DNA of 64,000 nucleotides from Kalmusia sp. IMI 367209 (lineage: Eukaryota > Ascomycota > Dothideomycetes > Pleosporales > Didymosphaeriaceae): the NCBI GenBank assembly GCA_027946365.1, contig JAPEUQ010000011.1, positions 434,001-498,000 on the forward strand. The letters run 5' to 3'. Within the stretch, counting starts at the first letter, position 1, and each line of letters starts with the position of its first letter. A program made the translations under genes and the position numbers. The notes beneath the pieces are model-generated. The model saw only the letters and a program-made list of their open reading frames with translations. It was not told the DNA's origin and searched no databases. Positions 34,642 through 44,718 of this stretch are shown one piece after another.

Positions 34642-36891
34642 ATGAAGCGCAAACTCGGCGCCCTCGAAAAAGTCGACGCTGACCTGACTAGTCTGCAGTA
34701 CAAGGTCCGCCGGGACCCGCCGTCGTACTTCGAGGATCACCAGCAGCAGTACATGCAGTACCAGACCCTACGCGACCTCCTCCTGCAAAACCCTTCTACT
34801 AGCGACGATACCGGAATTGTCCGACTAAACGATCTTATTGACTTTGTCGCGCATACTGCTGATTGCTATCCGAAGTCGACCGCACAATTTCCCGCCGATC
34901 TGATCCAAATACTTTCCCTGCACCATGACGAGCTCAAGGCAGAGTTGCGCGACAAGATGGTGGGCAGTCTGGTCCTACTCCGAAATAAAGATATCATCGA
35001 CTCTGCAACGCTTCTGAACACGCTGTTACCCATCCTTGTGTCCACCCACAGCAAGACTCTACGTGCACTTCTCTTCCAGAAGATCATATCCGACCTTCGC
35101 TCTTCCAACGCAAAAGCCACAAACCACCGACTGAATCGCACTATTCAAACAGTTCTCTTCAATCTTCTCACGTCAGATCGCGAATCTACAAAAGGGCTAT
35201 GGGCCGTCAAGATCACGCGCGAGTTGTGGAAGAGGCAGATATGGACAGACGCCCGGGCCGTAGACATTATGAAGGAAGCATGTCTGTCAGAGAATGAGAA
35301 GGTCATTACTGGCGGCGTGCGGTTCTTCCTTGGAGGCGATAAGGAGCGCGAGGAGGCAGCCGACGAGAGCGACAGCGATGACGATATTGACATGAAGACG
35401 CTCCGCCACCAAGCCGGAATCAACAAAAAGACGAAGAAGAAGGGGCGCGAGCTCAAGAAAGCCGCGGCAACTGTGAAGCGCAAAGAGCGCAAGAAAAACG
35501 CTCCGCATCCGCTTAATTTCTCAGCTCTGCACCTCCTCCACGACCCTCAAGGTTTCGCCGAAACTCTCTTTTCAAAACATGTTCAAAATTCTAAATCGAA
35601 AATTTCCCTCGAATCTAAACTCCTCGTCCTCCAACTCGTCTCTCGTCTAGTTGGCTTGCATAAACTTACCGTAATATCCCTCTACTCCTATCTCTTGAAG
35701 TACCTCACCCCACGCCAAACCTCCGTCACAACCTTCCTCGCGATCCTTGCACAAGCAACACACAGCCTTGTGCCCCCAGATATCCTCGAGCCCCTCATTC
35801 AAAAGATAGCAAACGAATTCGTTAGCGAAGCATCCGCCTCTGAAGTCGCTGCCGCAGGCCTGAACGCCATCCGCGAGGTATGCGCCCGCCAACCCCTCGC
35901 CATGAATGACACTCTTCTACAAGATCTTGTCATGTACCGCAAGAGCAAGGACAAAGGTGTTCAAATGGCTGCTCGCGGCCTCCTCTCACTGTACCGTGAA
36001 GTCGGTGCCGAACTCCTCAAGAAACGCGACCGAGGCAAAGACGCAACTATCGCCCTAATCGCCGGCGGCGCAAAAGAGCAGCGCTACGGTGAAGAAACCG
36101 CTGGTGAAATCGAAGGCATTGACCTCCTCGAAAAGTGGAAAGAAGAGCAGCGTCGCACGCGTCGCGAAGCCGCCGGCCTCCCCGCCGACGCCGCCACCGA
36201 CGAAGAAGACGAGCTCGACGAAGCCGAGAACTGGAAGAACTGGGATGTTGAGTCTGACGACAGCGACGACTCAGGCGGCTGGATCAACGTCGAGTCGGAC
36301 GGCGAAGACATTAACATCAGCGACAGCGAAGACGAGAAAGAGAACGGGCCTGCGGCGAAGAAAGCCAAACTCGCCAGTGGGACGCCCGGCCCCGGCGAAA
36401 CCGGAAGCAAGGCCCAGAGCGAGGAACCCATCCAGAAACAAATATCAAAACTCCTCACATCGACCATCCTCACGCCCGCAGATCTCAAACAACTACGCGC
36501 CCTCCAAGAATCCGCCGCCGTAAAATCTCACATGCCGTCTTCCAAGCGGGCTGCGCTCCTCGCCGCGCGCCACGCCGACGACGCCATCACTGCAGAAACC
36601 ATCGAGGCTGCCGCCGCGCTTGGCAAGAAGTCCACCAAAGAAGAGAGAGTGGCCATGGCGAAGGGAGACCGGGAAGAAAAACACCAGTCTACGACTGCGA
36701 AGCGCAAGGAGAAGAAGGAGTCGCAGGGTAAGAGCACGACGAACAAGGAAAAGGCGCGGAAGAAGAACTTCCTCATGACTCTAGGGAAGGCAAAGGGGAA
36801 GAATAAGAGGAGTTTGGTGGATATTAAAAAGACAATGAGAGGCCATATCGAGAGAAGTAAGAGGGGCGGAAGGAGAGGAAATATTGGCTAA
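34642..36891 (+). CDS. SDA1: Sda1, 60S ribosome biogenesis and export factor
   Basis: A single intronless frame of 749 aa that matches Sda1, a nuclear protein needed for 60S subunit maturation and export and for passage through G1. The helical-repeat N-terminal half reads RRDPPSYFEDHQQQYMQYQT, then PADLIQILSLHHDELKAELR and HSKTLRALLFQKIISDLR. The middle has HPLNFSALHLLHDPQGFAET and LVSRLVGLHKLTVISLYSY. The conserved C-terminal core follows, with EVCARQPLAMNDTLLQDLVM and YRKSKDKGVQMAARGLLSLY. Acidic patches (ADESDSDDDIDMK, ESDDSDDSGG) and a basic tail rich in Lys/Arg (RSKRGGRRGNIG at the end) agree with nucleolar targeting. Length fits the fungal family. Divergent from RSE1. Confidence 0.95.
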   Translation: MKRKLGALEKVDADLTSLQYKVRRDPPSYFEDHQQQYMQYQTLRDLLLQNPSTSDDTGIVRLNDLIDFVAHTADCYPKSTAQFPADLIQILSLHHDELKAELRDKMVGSLVLLRNKDIIDSATLLNTLLPILVSTHSKTLRALLFQKIISDLRSSNAKATNHRLNRTIQTVLFNLLTSDRESTKGLWAVKITRELWKRQIWTDARAVDIMKEACLSENEKVITGGVRFFLGGDKEREEAADESDSDDDIDMKTLRHQAGINKKTKKKGRELKKAAATVKRKERKKNAPHPLNFSALHLLHDPQGFAETLFSKHVQNSKSKISLESKLLVLQLVSRLVGLHKLTVISLYSYLLKYLTPRQTSVTTFLAILAQATHSLVPPDILEPLIQKIANEFVSEASASEVAAAGLNAIREVCARQPLAMNDTLLQDLVMYRKSKDKGVQMAARGLLSLYREVGAELLKKRDRGKDATIALIAGGAKEQRYGEETAGEIEGIDLLEKWKEEQRRTRREAAGLPADAATDEEDELDEAENWKNWDVESDDSDDSGGWINVESDGEDINISDSEDEKENGPAAKKAKLASGTPGPGETGSKAQSEEPIQKQISKLLTSTILTPADLKQLRALQESAAVKSHMPSSKRAALLAARHADDAITAETIEAAAALGKKSTKEERVAMAKGDREEKHQSTTAKRKEKKESQGKSTTNKEKARKKNFLMTLGKAKGKNKRSLVDIKKTMRGHIERSKRGGRRGNIG

Positions 36892-37110
36892 GTAGGCGTG
36901 TAAGAGACTAGACAGATTTGATACCCATATTCAATTGCTGTACCGAAAAGGGACTTTCATACATGATGCCATGATATGCGTGTATTTTGCCTGCTTGAGA
37001 CGTTATGCGTTGTCCATACGATATGCATTCACTCCACATGACCAAATGCCCGAATATTGAACCTTCTTCAAACCCACACTCTCCAGAAAGCCCGATGTGT
37101 GAACATCTCT

Positions 37111-38877
37111 TTACCATCCCTTTACGTGCTCTGAGCTCATGACTGTGCCTCTGCTAGCTGCACCTCCATCGCGTGGCAGCCCAAGTACTGCGTCATTTCC
37201 GTCATGTTCACAATCTTTCCCATCAGGACGACCAGCATCTTGTTCTGCGCTCCGCTGCATACCTTCTCTCTCCCAAATACTTGAGTCGGCAGACAAGTAC
37301 TTCCTAACCTCATCCTCCCTCTCTTTTTTCTTCCGCTCTTCCACTTCCTTCTTCGATAGGTAGGCCCTCTGCCTTCGGCCAGGTATTGCGGGTTGCTTGA
37401 ACTTCGCAGCACCCTCCTTAGGAAGTGTCGAAGCCGGCTTGGAAACCAGAGCCGAATGGAGAATTCGCTTTCTCGTATCAAGATCAAACTCGTTCTCCGC
37501 AGATATCCAATTCTCCAATCGCTTCTCCACTACCGAAGACAGCATCGCAATATCTGCTCTCAAGTCCGTCTGTGTCGCTGATCGTGGGTACGTCATCAAC
37601 AGTCCAGTGAGTAGCTGCATGTGCTCGACCAACTCCGAAAGCCTCAAGTTGCGATCAAATATGTCGTCTTCAGATGTGCTTGTGCTGGGTGTGCTCCCTG
37701 TTGATGCGTATGGTAGCTCTTCTGGAGTTTCGGGCCGAGACGTAGATGTACAGCTTCGCAACTTCTTTTTGTGGTCTTGCGCCGCATCTTCATACTCCGA
37801 GTTCGAAGTATCGTCAAGGTCATCGGAGAGTCGACGCTTGCGAGGACGTGGCCGGGTATAGTCGAGGACAAATTGCACTGCCTTTTGACGAAGATGTTCT
37901 TCATTAAAGACAGGATAAATCGGGTAACCATCTACGAGTGTGTGATAAGAGGAAGTGTGATTCCTATAATCATGAAGGTAACTCTGATAGCCTGGTTGTA
38001 AGGGTGCCGTGTACAGTTGATGAGACATGTGACTGTTTGCATGTGTATACCTATTTACATTCACCGGATAAGCATTAGTCCCATGAGGAACTTCACTTAA
38101 CCTTGAGTTCCCGGCGGTGATCTCCGCACTAAGATTCACGCAGCTCTTTCTAAATCCGGGAGGTGCCGGTGCCTCTTTTCCTGCCAAAAACATCTTATAG
38201 ATGTCGTGGCTCTCATGACCGGATATCCGACCGGCTAAGATCTCAGCTCCGTTTGGTGTTCGAAGCGTTGGAGGCAACTTTGGTCTCAGTGGCCGGTATC
38301 GTAAAGGAAGCGGGGCGAAGTAATTGGCTGGTTGCCCAATGAATTTATGTGAAGAAGGTGATCGGAGTGCATCCACGTCGATAGGATCATTGGCAGTCCC
38401 TGGCTCGACGTTGGCTAACGTGCTTCCACGATCTGGAGCAAAGCCAGAACATGCCACGTTGAAGAGATCACCCTTCACTGGATGTTGTGTATCGGAATCC
38501 ATGGACCTGGGCGGTGGCTGTGGTGCTTCGATTCTTGTGAGCAAACCATCGGGTGGTGTCATGAGCGCTTGCACTCCAGTAGGCATTGTTGCTAGGGTGT
38601 CATTGGTGGCTGATTGTTTGGCATGCTCCATCGTTTTCTTGCTGGTGCGACCGGGTCTTCGAGAGGCCACAGCGGTCATGATAGTCTTGGAAGGCATGCT
38701 TCGTAGCTTAAGTTTAAGTTTCGTAGGTGGTACCTTTCTAGTCATTGCGAGCTTCTCAAGGTCTTCCTCATGGGTCAATGTGGGTAGATCTTCATTATGC
38801 GTTTCGCTATGCTCCGGTGTGATGAGTCCCTCAGTGACAGGCAATTCGGTGCTGTTGGCGGGTGTAGTGGGTGCCAT
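37111..38877 (-). CDS. Fungal protein of unknown function, low complexity
   Basis: A single frame of 588 aa starting MAPTTPANSTELPVTEGLI. The sequence is mostly disordered in character, with a basic N-terminal patch (RKVPPTKLKLKLRSMPSKT), a Pro- and Tyr-rich middle, and a nuclear-localisation-like KRRLSDDL preceded by PRPRKR. The most structured part is about residues 415-490, where LSELVEHMQLLTGLLMTYPR is followed by TDLRADIAMLSSVVEKRLEN, a likely helical pair. A basic helical segment (SKKEVEERKKKEREDEVRKY) lies near the end. I recognise no family. The long uninterrupted frame and sensible composition support coding; a nuclear role is only a guess. It is tail-to-tail with SDA1 across about 220 bp. 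Confidence 0.75.
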   Translation of the reverse strand: MAPTTPANSTELPVTEGLITPEHSETHNEDLPTLTHEEDLEKLAMTRKVPPTKLKLKLRSMPSKTIMTAVASRRPGRTSKKTMEHAKQSATNDTLATMPTGVQALMTPPDGLLTRIEAPQPPPRSMDSDTQHPVKGDLFNVACSGFAPDRGSTLANVEPGTANDPIDVDALRSPSSHKFIGQPANYFAPLPLRYRPLRPKLPPTLRTPNGAEILAGRISGHESHDIYKMFLAGKEAPAPPGFRKSCVNLSAEITAGNSRLSEVPHGTNAYPVNVNRYTHANSHMSHQLYTAPLQPGYQSYLHDYRNHTSSYHTLVDGYPIYPVFNEEHLRQKAVQFVLDYTRPRPRKRRLSDDLDDTSNSEYEDAAQDHKKKLRSCTSTSRPETPEELPYASTGSTPSTSTSEDDIFDRNLRLSELVEHMQLLTGLLMTYPRSATQTDLRADIAMLSSVVEKRLENWISAENEFDLDTRKRILHSALVSKPASTLPKEGAAKFKQPAIPGRRQRAYLSKKEVEERKKKEREDEVRKYLSADSSIWEREGMQRSAEQDAGRPDGKDCEHDGNDAVLGLPRDGGAASRGTVMSSEHVKGW

Positions 38878-39436
38878 ATCATTCTAGCTCTTTTGCGAGC
38901 TGTTGTCGTAAACAATGGGATGCCTTCGACCAATATCTTGTCTGTGTGAAGCGAGATGTTGTGTAACTCACTGTGCAACGTCGGAGCAGTGTACAAACGT
39001 GACGGCAACACAAGTGAAGCAGAGCCGCAGAATGTGCTATACGAGACGGTAGAGGAGATTGCAGGGTAGACAAACACAAAAAGTCTGATCTTGGGATGTT
39101 GCTATTGCCTTGCCGACGTCGGAATATGGGGAAGGTGCAAGGTAGATTTCCACAGAAGGAAGTCACGACCGTCGAACGTAAACAGTCGCACGCACTTTGA
39201 TGGTAACCAGCTTTATGATTGGCTCAGCGTCGAAATTTAAAACTCCTCCCATGATGAGTTCGAACAGTAAAGTGGGGAAGGGGATATCAGCAGCCAACTG
39301 CAGGTATGATACCGACCTCAATACTTGGAACATGCTTGGGTATTATCTCACACTTAGAAATGCCCTCAAACAAGCCACTTCCTCGGCATCATCCTACGAC
39401 GTTAGTAAACATCGTTGCAACTTCGAATATCGAGGT
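38878..39436. other. 5' leader and spacer
   Basis: 559 bp between the start of the 588-aa gene and the stop of the phosphotransferase-like gene, both on the minus strand. Short frames without domain character. Likely the promoter of the former and 3' UTR of the latter. Confidence 0.5.
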
Positions 39437-40511
39437 CTAACTTACCACCTCATTAACAACCCGATCAATTCTCCCTTCATCCCATGCGTATCCGTACCAA
39501 AGTAAAACACCTACATCCCTCATCACTCTAACCTCTTCTAGGTTTCCTACTAATTCTGGTTTCTCACACTCCAACACGTCCCAAAACACTTCCCTTAACC
39601 TATCACTCCCCGACCTATAGTTCCACCATGGCTTCGAATTTTCCCTGATTTCCAGACACCCAAGCAAATGTTCTAGACCGTAAATGCACGTGCCAAATGG
39701 TAACCACTCCGCCTCTGCCCAATCGACGAGTCCAGTCACTTCCCACGACTCCCTATCCACGAGTACATTGCTCGGTATCAAATCACCATGATTTAGGGCC
39801 ACAGGGTATTGCGTAGTAGCAAGTAGATCTCTTAGTGTGCTCCTTGCTCTTGCCCTTAAAAAATCGTCTGGCAGATGCTCTGCGAGTTTCCTCAGCTTCG
39901 GAATGATCTCCCTTCCTACTCTGCCGGTGCAATGCTGTTCAAGCCACAATCCTTCGGTAGGAGTATCCGCACGAATGTATCTGATGAAAAGGCCATGAGT
40001 CAGTTCAGATGGGCTAGGTGGGCCTCCATGTTGCGTACCGAGGATTTTCGGGCTTGTCTGAGGAGACAGGCCAAGCTGCTGCAACGCATCGTGCAAAACT
40101 CTCTACAAGTATGACCTGTCTCTCCCACACTGCTGCTTCCACTTGCACCTCGGAAAGCGGGACGCCCATTAGCCTCTCCATTTCAAAAGCCATCAAGTTC
40201 CCAGGAAGCACACACTGCAACTCTCTGATCTGCGGCGCAAGCTCACCGTACGTCTTGCGCGCTACATCCACTATGTCGACATCGAGCGAGTGCTGTTCCG
40301 GGCGGATCTGCACGACGTAGTTACACGTCTTTCCATACGAGCGAGAAGAGGAAGGTGAGACCAATAAGGTAAAACTGCAGTATCCCTGGTCTCTGAATTC
40401 CTCGACATGATGCTCTGGGTAGCAGTCTTGAACGGCTCTTATGCAGACATCGCGATCTGACTCTTGCAATCCCATCCGTGACCAGAAACTTGTAGGTAAA
40501 TTAGGACTCAT
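39437..40511 (-). CDS. Aminoglycoside-phosphotransferase (APH)-like kinase, frame interrupted
   Basis: The first frame starts at 40511 (MSPNLPTSFWSRMGLQES) and holds the N-lobe, with NYVVQIRPEQHSLDVDIVD, ELAPQIRELQCVLPGNL and the hinge FEMERLMGVPLSEVQ. The second frame holds the catalytic part: LNHGDLIPSNVLVD (Brenner motif with the catalytic Asp), GLVDWAEAEWLPFGTCIYGL with the metal-binding Asp, and GCLEIRENSKPWW. The two overlap at about 40010-40100 but are offset by one base. A 49-nt intron at 40058-40106 (GTAGAG...CTCAG) would restore phase but delete the conserved ESFARCVAAAWP helix, so a one-base indel or a pseudogene seems at least as likely. Fungal members of this family are common and mostly uncharacterised small-molecule kinases; resistance to aminoglycosides should not be assumed. 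Confidence 0.72.
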
Positions 40512-41106
40512 GGTCCCCGCTCAGAACATCACATGAGTTCCAGAGTGAATGCGCGCAGTCAGGCTCAAAGCGAGAGAGCTGGAACGTCGAGAACATGTCA
40601 ATAAGCAAGCGGGCTTCCATCCCGCACCCGTCAGCTCCCCGGCAGAGACACATCGCAAGTCGGAAGATCTAAGACGAACAGGAGGGACGGACACGCCGTC
40701 GATTCGTCGAGCCATAGCACGTGGGATACGCCAGGGCGGCGCAAGTGTGGGGTCGCGCGTATCACGGAACTCCTCTGCGAACCCCACCCTAGAAGGAATG
40801 ATTGCTCATGAAGTATTACGAATAGTATTAACGAGTGTCTATGTGTCTATAAGATGAGGCAGTAAGTAATACAACCGGTATCTAGCCAGCTTCCAAAACG
40901 AAGAGTGATTTTGAGTGCATGTTTCTGGAGCCCGCCATAACCGCCGCCACGCAAGAAAAAGTAATATGCACAAGAAATACACCATCTTTCCGATAGTGTA
41001 TATGATGCAACCTCGTATTAAGCCGCATGAAATCGCTCGGGTCAGTGAGCCTGCCTGAAAGGCTGCATGAGGGGTCAAGGTCGCCTATGTATCATTATCT
41101 CGAAGC
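40512..41106. other. Spacer between phosphotransferase-like and CDF genes
   Basis: 595 bp between two co-oriented minus-strand genes. It should contain the promoter of the phosphotransferase-like gene and the 3' UTR of the CDF gene. No coding frame of note. Confidence 0.55.
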
Positions 41107-42546
41107 CTACAACTCTTTCTTCAAGAAGTGTTCAGGCGCATGGTCCGTTTCGTAGTCTACATGCACGTAGGCGCGCTCTACATCTGGCAGACTCTCCAAC
41201 TTCATCTGCAATGCCTCGGCGACATCGTGCGTGCTCTGCAGCGTCTCCTGGGGATCCATGACGATGTCGACCTCGACTATCAAACGTGGACCAGAATGGT
41301 AGGCGCGCACCGTGTCGATCTGCTTGATGAACGGCGAGTGTGTCATCGCTGTCGCATTGTCAGAGGGAGCTATGCCTGGGGTTGATAAGAGGTGCTTACA
41401 GATATACGTGATAAGTTGGAGGGTAGGCGTATCCGCCGTCACCCCAATAAGGAGCTGGAACTCAGAGTACGCAGTCCTCGACCAAAGGAAGATGATCAGG
41501 CAGGACAGGACCATGGCGCCCGCAGGGTCAAGCCACCATATAAGTTTAGAACCACCGACACTGGTCAGCACACCGAACCCATTGATGAACAAATCGTTCC
41601 TGTGGTCTTCCCATAGAATGCGCACTTGGCTATATTTGTTCCTAATGGCCCAGCAATACAAGAAGAGACTGAATTTTGTAGCAAAGGCAACGCCCACAGC
41701 GATGACAGAGGGCAGGTAGAAGTCGTTCACGTCGCCACTCTTGTGCGTTGCAACCTCGCGGATAGACTCGACGATGATGACGACGGAGACGGTTATCATC
41801 ATGAAACAGAAGAAGATGTTGCCTGCGGTCTCGATGCGCGCTTTTCCGCTAGGGAACTTGCGCCCATCGACGCGCTTAACGGCGCGCGCCGAAAGGATGA
41901 GGGTCAAGTTAGACATAGGATCGAACAGCGAGTCGGCCATGGTGGTGAACAGCGACAGCGACTTGGACGACGCGGCGGCATAGAGCTGTAGCACTGCCAG
42001 AATGATATTCGCGGCAAAGCTACCCACGACGGCGATCCTGTATTTGAGATGGTTCGCACCCTCCTCTTCCTTTGCATCTCGCACGTGGTCGTCGACGGGC
42101 TTGAGTAGCCGTTCGATGTTCTCATTCTGCTTCTCGTAGAACTTCTCCAACTTGCGCGCTCGTCCGGCCTTCTCGTTCAGCGTTATGGGTCCGAAGCCAT
42201 CGCGCTTCCGTGACGTATTAGCGCGTATCTGAGCGAGCTCTTCTTCGGGCTTCAAAGCTTCGGCGAGCCGGTATGGGTCGTTCTCGAGCGTGTACTGTGG
42301 CAGGGACTGCCTCTCGACATCGGAATGGCCGCTCACATGTCGGGCGTGGGTGTCGTCGGCGCCGTCAGCGGGCTGTGAGGTCTCGACGGCAGTACTAGCA
42401 CCATCGGATTTGCCTACCGGTGTGGGCGCCGGTGACGGGGCGGTAGCGGGGTATGGGCTCGAGCCACGCGATGAGTGTGGATGCGCATGATGAAACGGGG
42501 ACGGTTTTAATGAGATCGCTCGGTGCAGATCGGGCTCTGAACTCAT
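41107..42546 (-). CDS. Cation diffusion facilitator, Mn-type (MTP-like)
   Basis: A continuous 479-codon frame encodes a CDF transporter that moves divalent metal out of the cytosol in exchange for protons. A Ser/Pro-rich tail and the helix RARKLEKFYEKQNENIERLL precede the membrane domain. TM2 carries the DSLFD (DxxxD) metal motif typical of the Mn subgroup, and the later TM5 region reads WWLDPAGAMVLS. The cytosolic C-terminal domain reads DTVRAYHSGPRLIVEVDIVM and ERAYVHVDYETDH. The frame includes 51 bases at 41349-41399 that look like an intron (GTAAGC donor, CTCTGAC branch site, GACAG acceptor). Removing them gives ITYISMTHSPFIKQIDT, which matches the family better, and a 462-aa protein. The start at 42546 is the first Met. 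Confidence in the function is high. Confidence 0.9.
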   Translation of the reverse strand: MSSEPDLHRAISLKPSPFHHAHPHSSRGSSPYPATAPSPAPTPVGKSDGASTAVETSQPADGADDTHARHVSGHSDVERQSLPQYTLENDPYRLAEALKPEEELAQIRANTSRKRDGFGPITLNEKAGRARKLEKFYEKQNENIERLLKPVDDHVRDAKEEEGANHLKYRIAVVGSFAANIILAVLQLYAAASSKSLSLFTTMADSLFDPMSNLTLILSARAVKRVDGRKFPSGKARIETAGNIFFCFMMITVSVVIIVESIREVATHKSGDVNDFYLPSVIAVGVAFATKFSLFLYCWAIRNKYSQVRILWEDHRNDLFINGFGVLTSVGGSKLIWWLDPAGAMVLSCLIIFLWSRTAYSEFQLLIGVTADTPTLQLITYICKHLLSTPGIAPSDNATAMTHSPFIKQIDTVRAYHSGPRLIVEVDIVMDPQETLQSTHDVAEALQMKLESLPDVERAYVHVDYETDHAPEHFLKKEL

Positions 42547-43952
42547 GGCTGCAGGTGACGCCGATGAACAGGATGCCAGACCTCAGAAAAATATGAATTT
42601 GCGACGCCCAGCTCCAGTGGAGCGCAAGAGGCAGATGGTTGGTAGCTTGACGGAGGTGCGGCATTGGCCCGCCGCTATTCGTCAACTCATCCTCATCGAC
42701 CATCATCCCCGGCTAAACCTGCCTTGCCGATACCGCACTGCCTGGTGCGCTCGCGAGCATCCGCCGACATCTTCGCAAGCCTTGGTTTGCTTGGCTTCGT
42801 CAATTTTATCCTCGAAATGATCTGCATCACCTCTTCAATGACACGCCGCTTCGAGCATGAAGTAATCTCTACAGAGGTCTGGATAGAACATTGACTCCAT
42901 GTAATACACGGTAGATCAACAGTTGTTAAAAAAGGATTCACTATGCAGCATTGGTGAATCTGCTTTATAGTTCGTCGTGTTAACCGCCGAGCTCACCAAG
43001 TTACAGTGGGTTCAAACTAGAGACAGCAACATGTCTCGATGGAACGATCTGGCACCCTACCCCAGCCGCACAAGCACCCTCGTGTCGAAGAGTAGCATCG
43101 TCTATACGTACATATACAAGATGAGCGCAAGTGTAGGTAATGGCGTGTACACTAAAAGAGACAGAGACGAGAGCAGACATTACCGGGATCTTCGACGGGG
43201 GAGGCATTGCCCTGATTAGAAATATTTCGGCCCCTCGATAACATTCAATTATAGAACGGTCTGTCATCGTGGGTCTGTCGCAAGGCATTAACGGAGAATT
43301 CTCACTGCGTTGTCAATCGCCGCCAGTGCCAAGGCCTATCTACTGGTTGGACTACACAATACAACCAACGACCAATGTATGGGTATCTGGAAGCACAGCC
43401 CACTTGCTTCACTTCTGTGTAGACGGTAGCAGCCAGAGATCATAGGCATAAACGCATGTACCTCTAATCAAATCCAATCAGAAGAGTAAGGGCGATAGCA
43501 AGTCTTCCAAGCAAGCCACGAGGTCTAAGCCAAACGGTCATATAGACAACAGCGATTGCGAAAACGCTCCTTTATAATCATATAGTCCAATTGAGTGCCT
43601 GCGTGAGAATACTTGCTATTCTATGTTCTTGATTGCGTGCTCGCTTCATAGATGATGTTGTGTACTACCACTAGCAAAGTGGAACCTCTTCGGCTCGCTA
43701 CCCGCACCGGGATGCATACCGACGTCCCTAAGAGGAAAGTATTCCCCAGAACTGGAAACACCCCGCAACAGCATCGGTATCGTCCCCGGGTTGACTTGAC
43801 TAAATCGGAACTGTATCATCAAAGAAAATACATTTCGTGCTTTGACCTACTTCTACCTAATCCACCTCCTCTTGCTCGTCTCCCACTTCCACTTCAGAAA
43901 TTCAATTGCCGCTGTGACAACATCAGAGAATATCAATTGAATTGTAGCAACA
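42547..43952. other. Divergent intergenic region between CDF and cupin genes
   Basis: 1.4 kb between two divergent genes. Frames on the plus strand near 42.5-42.9 kb are opposite the CDF promoter and lack domain character. The last 300 bp before 43953 are C- and A-rich, as in fungal 5' leaders (CCACCTCCTCTTGCTCG, CAATTGAATTGTAGCAAC). No repeat or RNA gene recognised. Confidence 0.5.
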
Positions 43953-44480
43953 ATGTCTTCAACCCTAGTCCCCCTCACAATCATCAAAGGCGCCGGCCAC
44001 GAACACATTCCCCTCCCCAACGGCGAAAACGCAACCGTAGCTGACTTCCACACGTACGTACCTCCGTGCTTGATTCAAGTCCCCTCTAATCTTTACTAGA
44101 ACCCGAACAAAAACTTCAGACTCACCAACCTACGTTACATCCGGCTTCTACAAGATCGTTGCTGGCCCTGCGCGACCCGCACACTACACATTCGAGGAGG
44201 CGAAGTACGTCCTCAGTGGGCAGATTGATATCTTGGTATGTACGAAAATATGATGAGAGTGTGAAATTTGGATTGGGTTTTGCTGACAGGTTGATAGGAT
44301 GAGGCTACAGGAGTGACGCACCATCTAGTCCAGGGAGACTACGCCTTTTTCCACGTTGGATCCAAAGTCCAATTCTCAACCAAGTCCGAGGGGTTTGCGT
44401 TCTACGCCGTAACGCGGCCGGTTAAGACGCCGCATCCCAACTTGCAGGGGAGGGAGGAAGATGTCAAGGCGAAGCTATAA
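43953..44480 (+). CDS. Small single-domain cupin (EutQ-like)
   Basis: Three exons (43953-44053, 44100-44235, 44298-44480) encode 139 aa. Introns are 46 nt (GTACGT, CTCTAAT branch site, CTAG) and 62 nt (GTATGT...GATAG). The protein reads MSSTLVPLTIIKGAGHEHI, then TYVTSGFYKIVAGPAR, HYTFEEAKYVLSGQIDIL, DEATGVTHHLVQGDYAFFHV and FAFYAVTRPVKTPHP. The order of strands, the EEAKYVLSG turn and the GDYAFFHVG turn are those of a beta-barrel cupin similar to the EutQ domain, rather than a known enzyme. Few metal-ligand His are placed classically (one His precedes the Glu of the first motif), so it may bind a small ligand rather than catalyse. Single-copy, no operon-like context. Family confident, function open. 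Confidence 0.8.
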
Positions 44481-44718
44481 GTATTATGTGTGAGAAGGAA
44501 CAAGATTAATAGATGTAAAAAGTTCACTTTAAGGAATATGATACGTTCCTAGATGATTCTTCTCGAAGCCTCTTTACTCCAGCCGTTTAGTCATCATGCG
44601 TTGCTATTAGACCTCATTCATAGGCTCCTCGAGCCTGGCGCGGATACTAAAAAGAAAATTAGAGATAGTCGATCAATTAACGGAATGAGCAAAAAAAAGT
44701 CCAGATTCCAAGGCGATC

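Noticed and set aside
42545..42820. Plus-strand frame at the CDF start
   Set aside because: It overlaps the CDF start region on the other strand and has no domain character.
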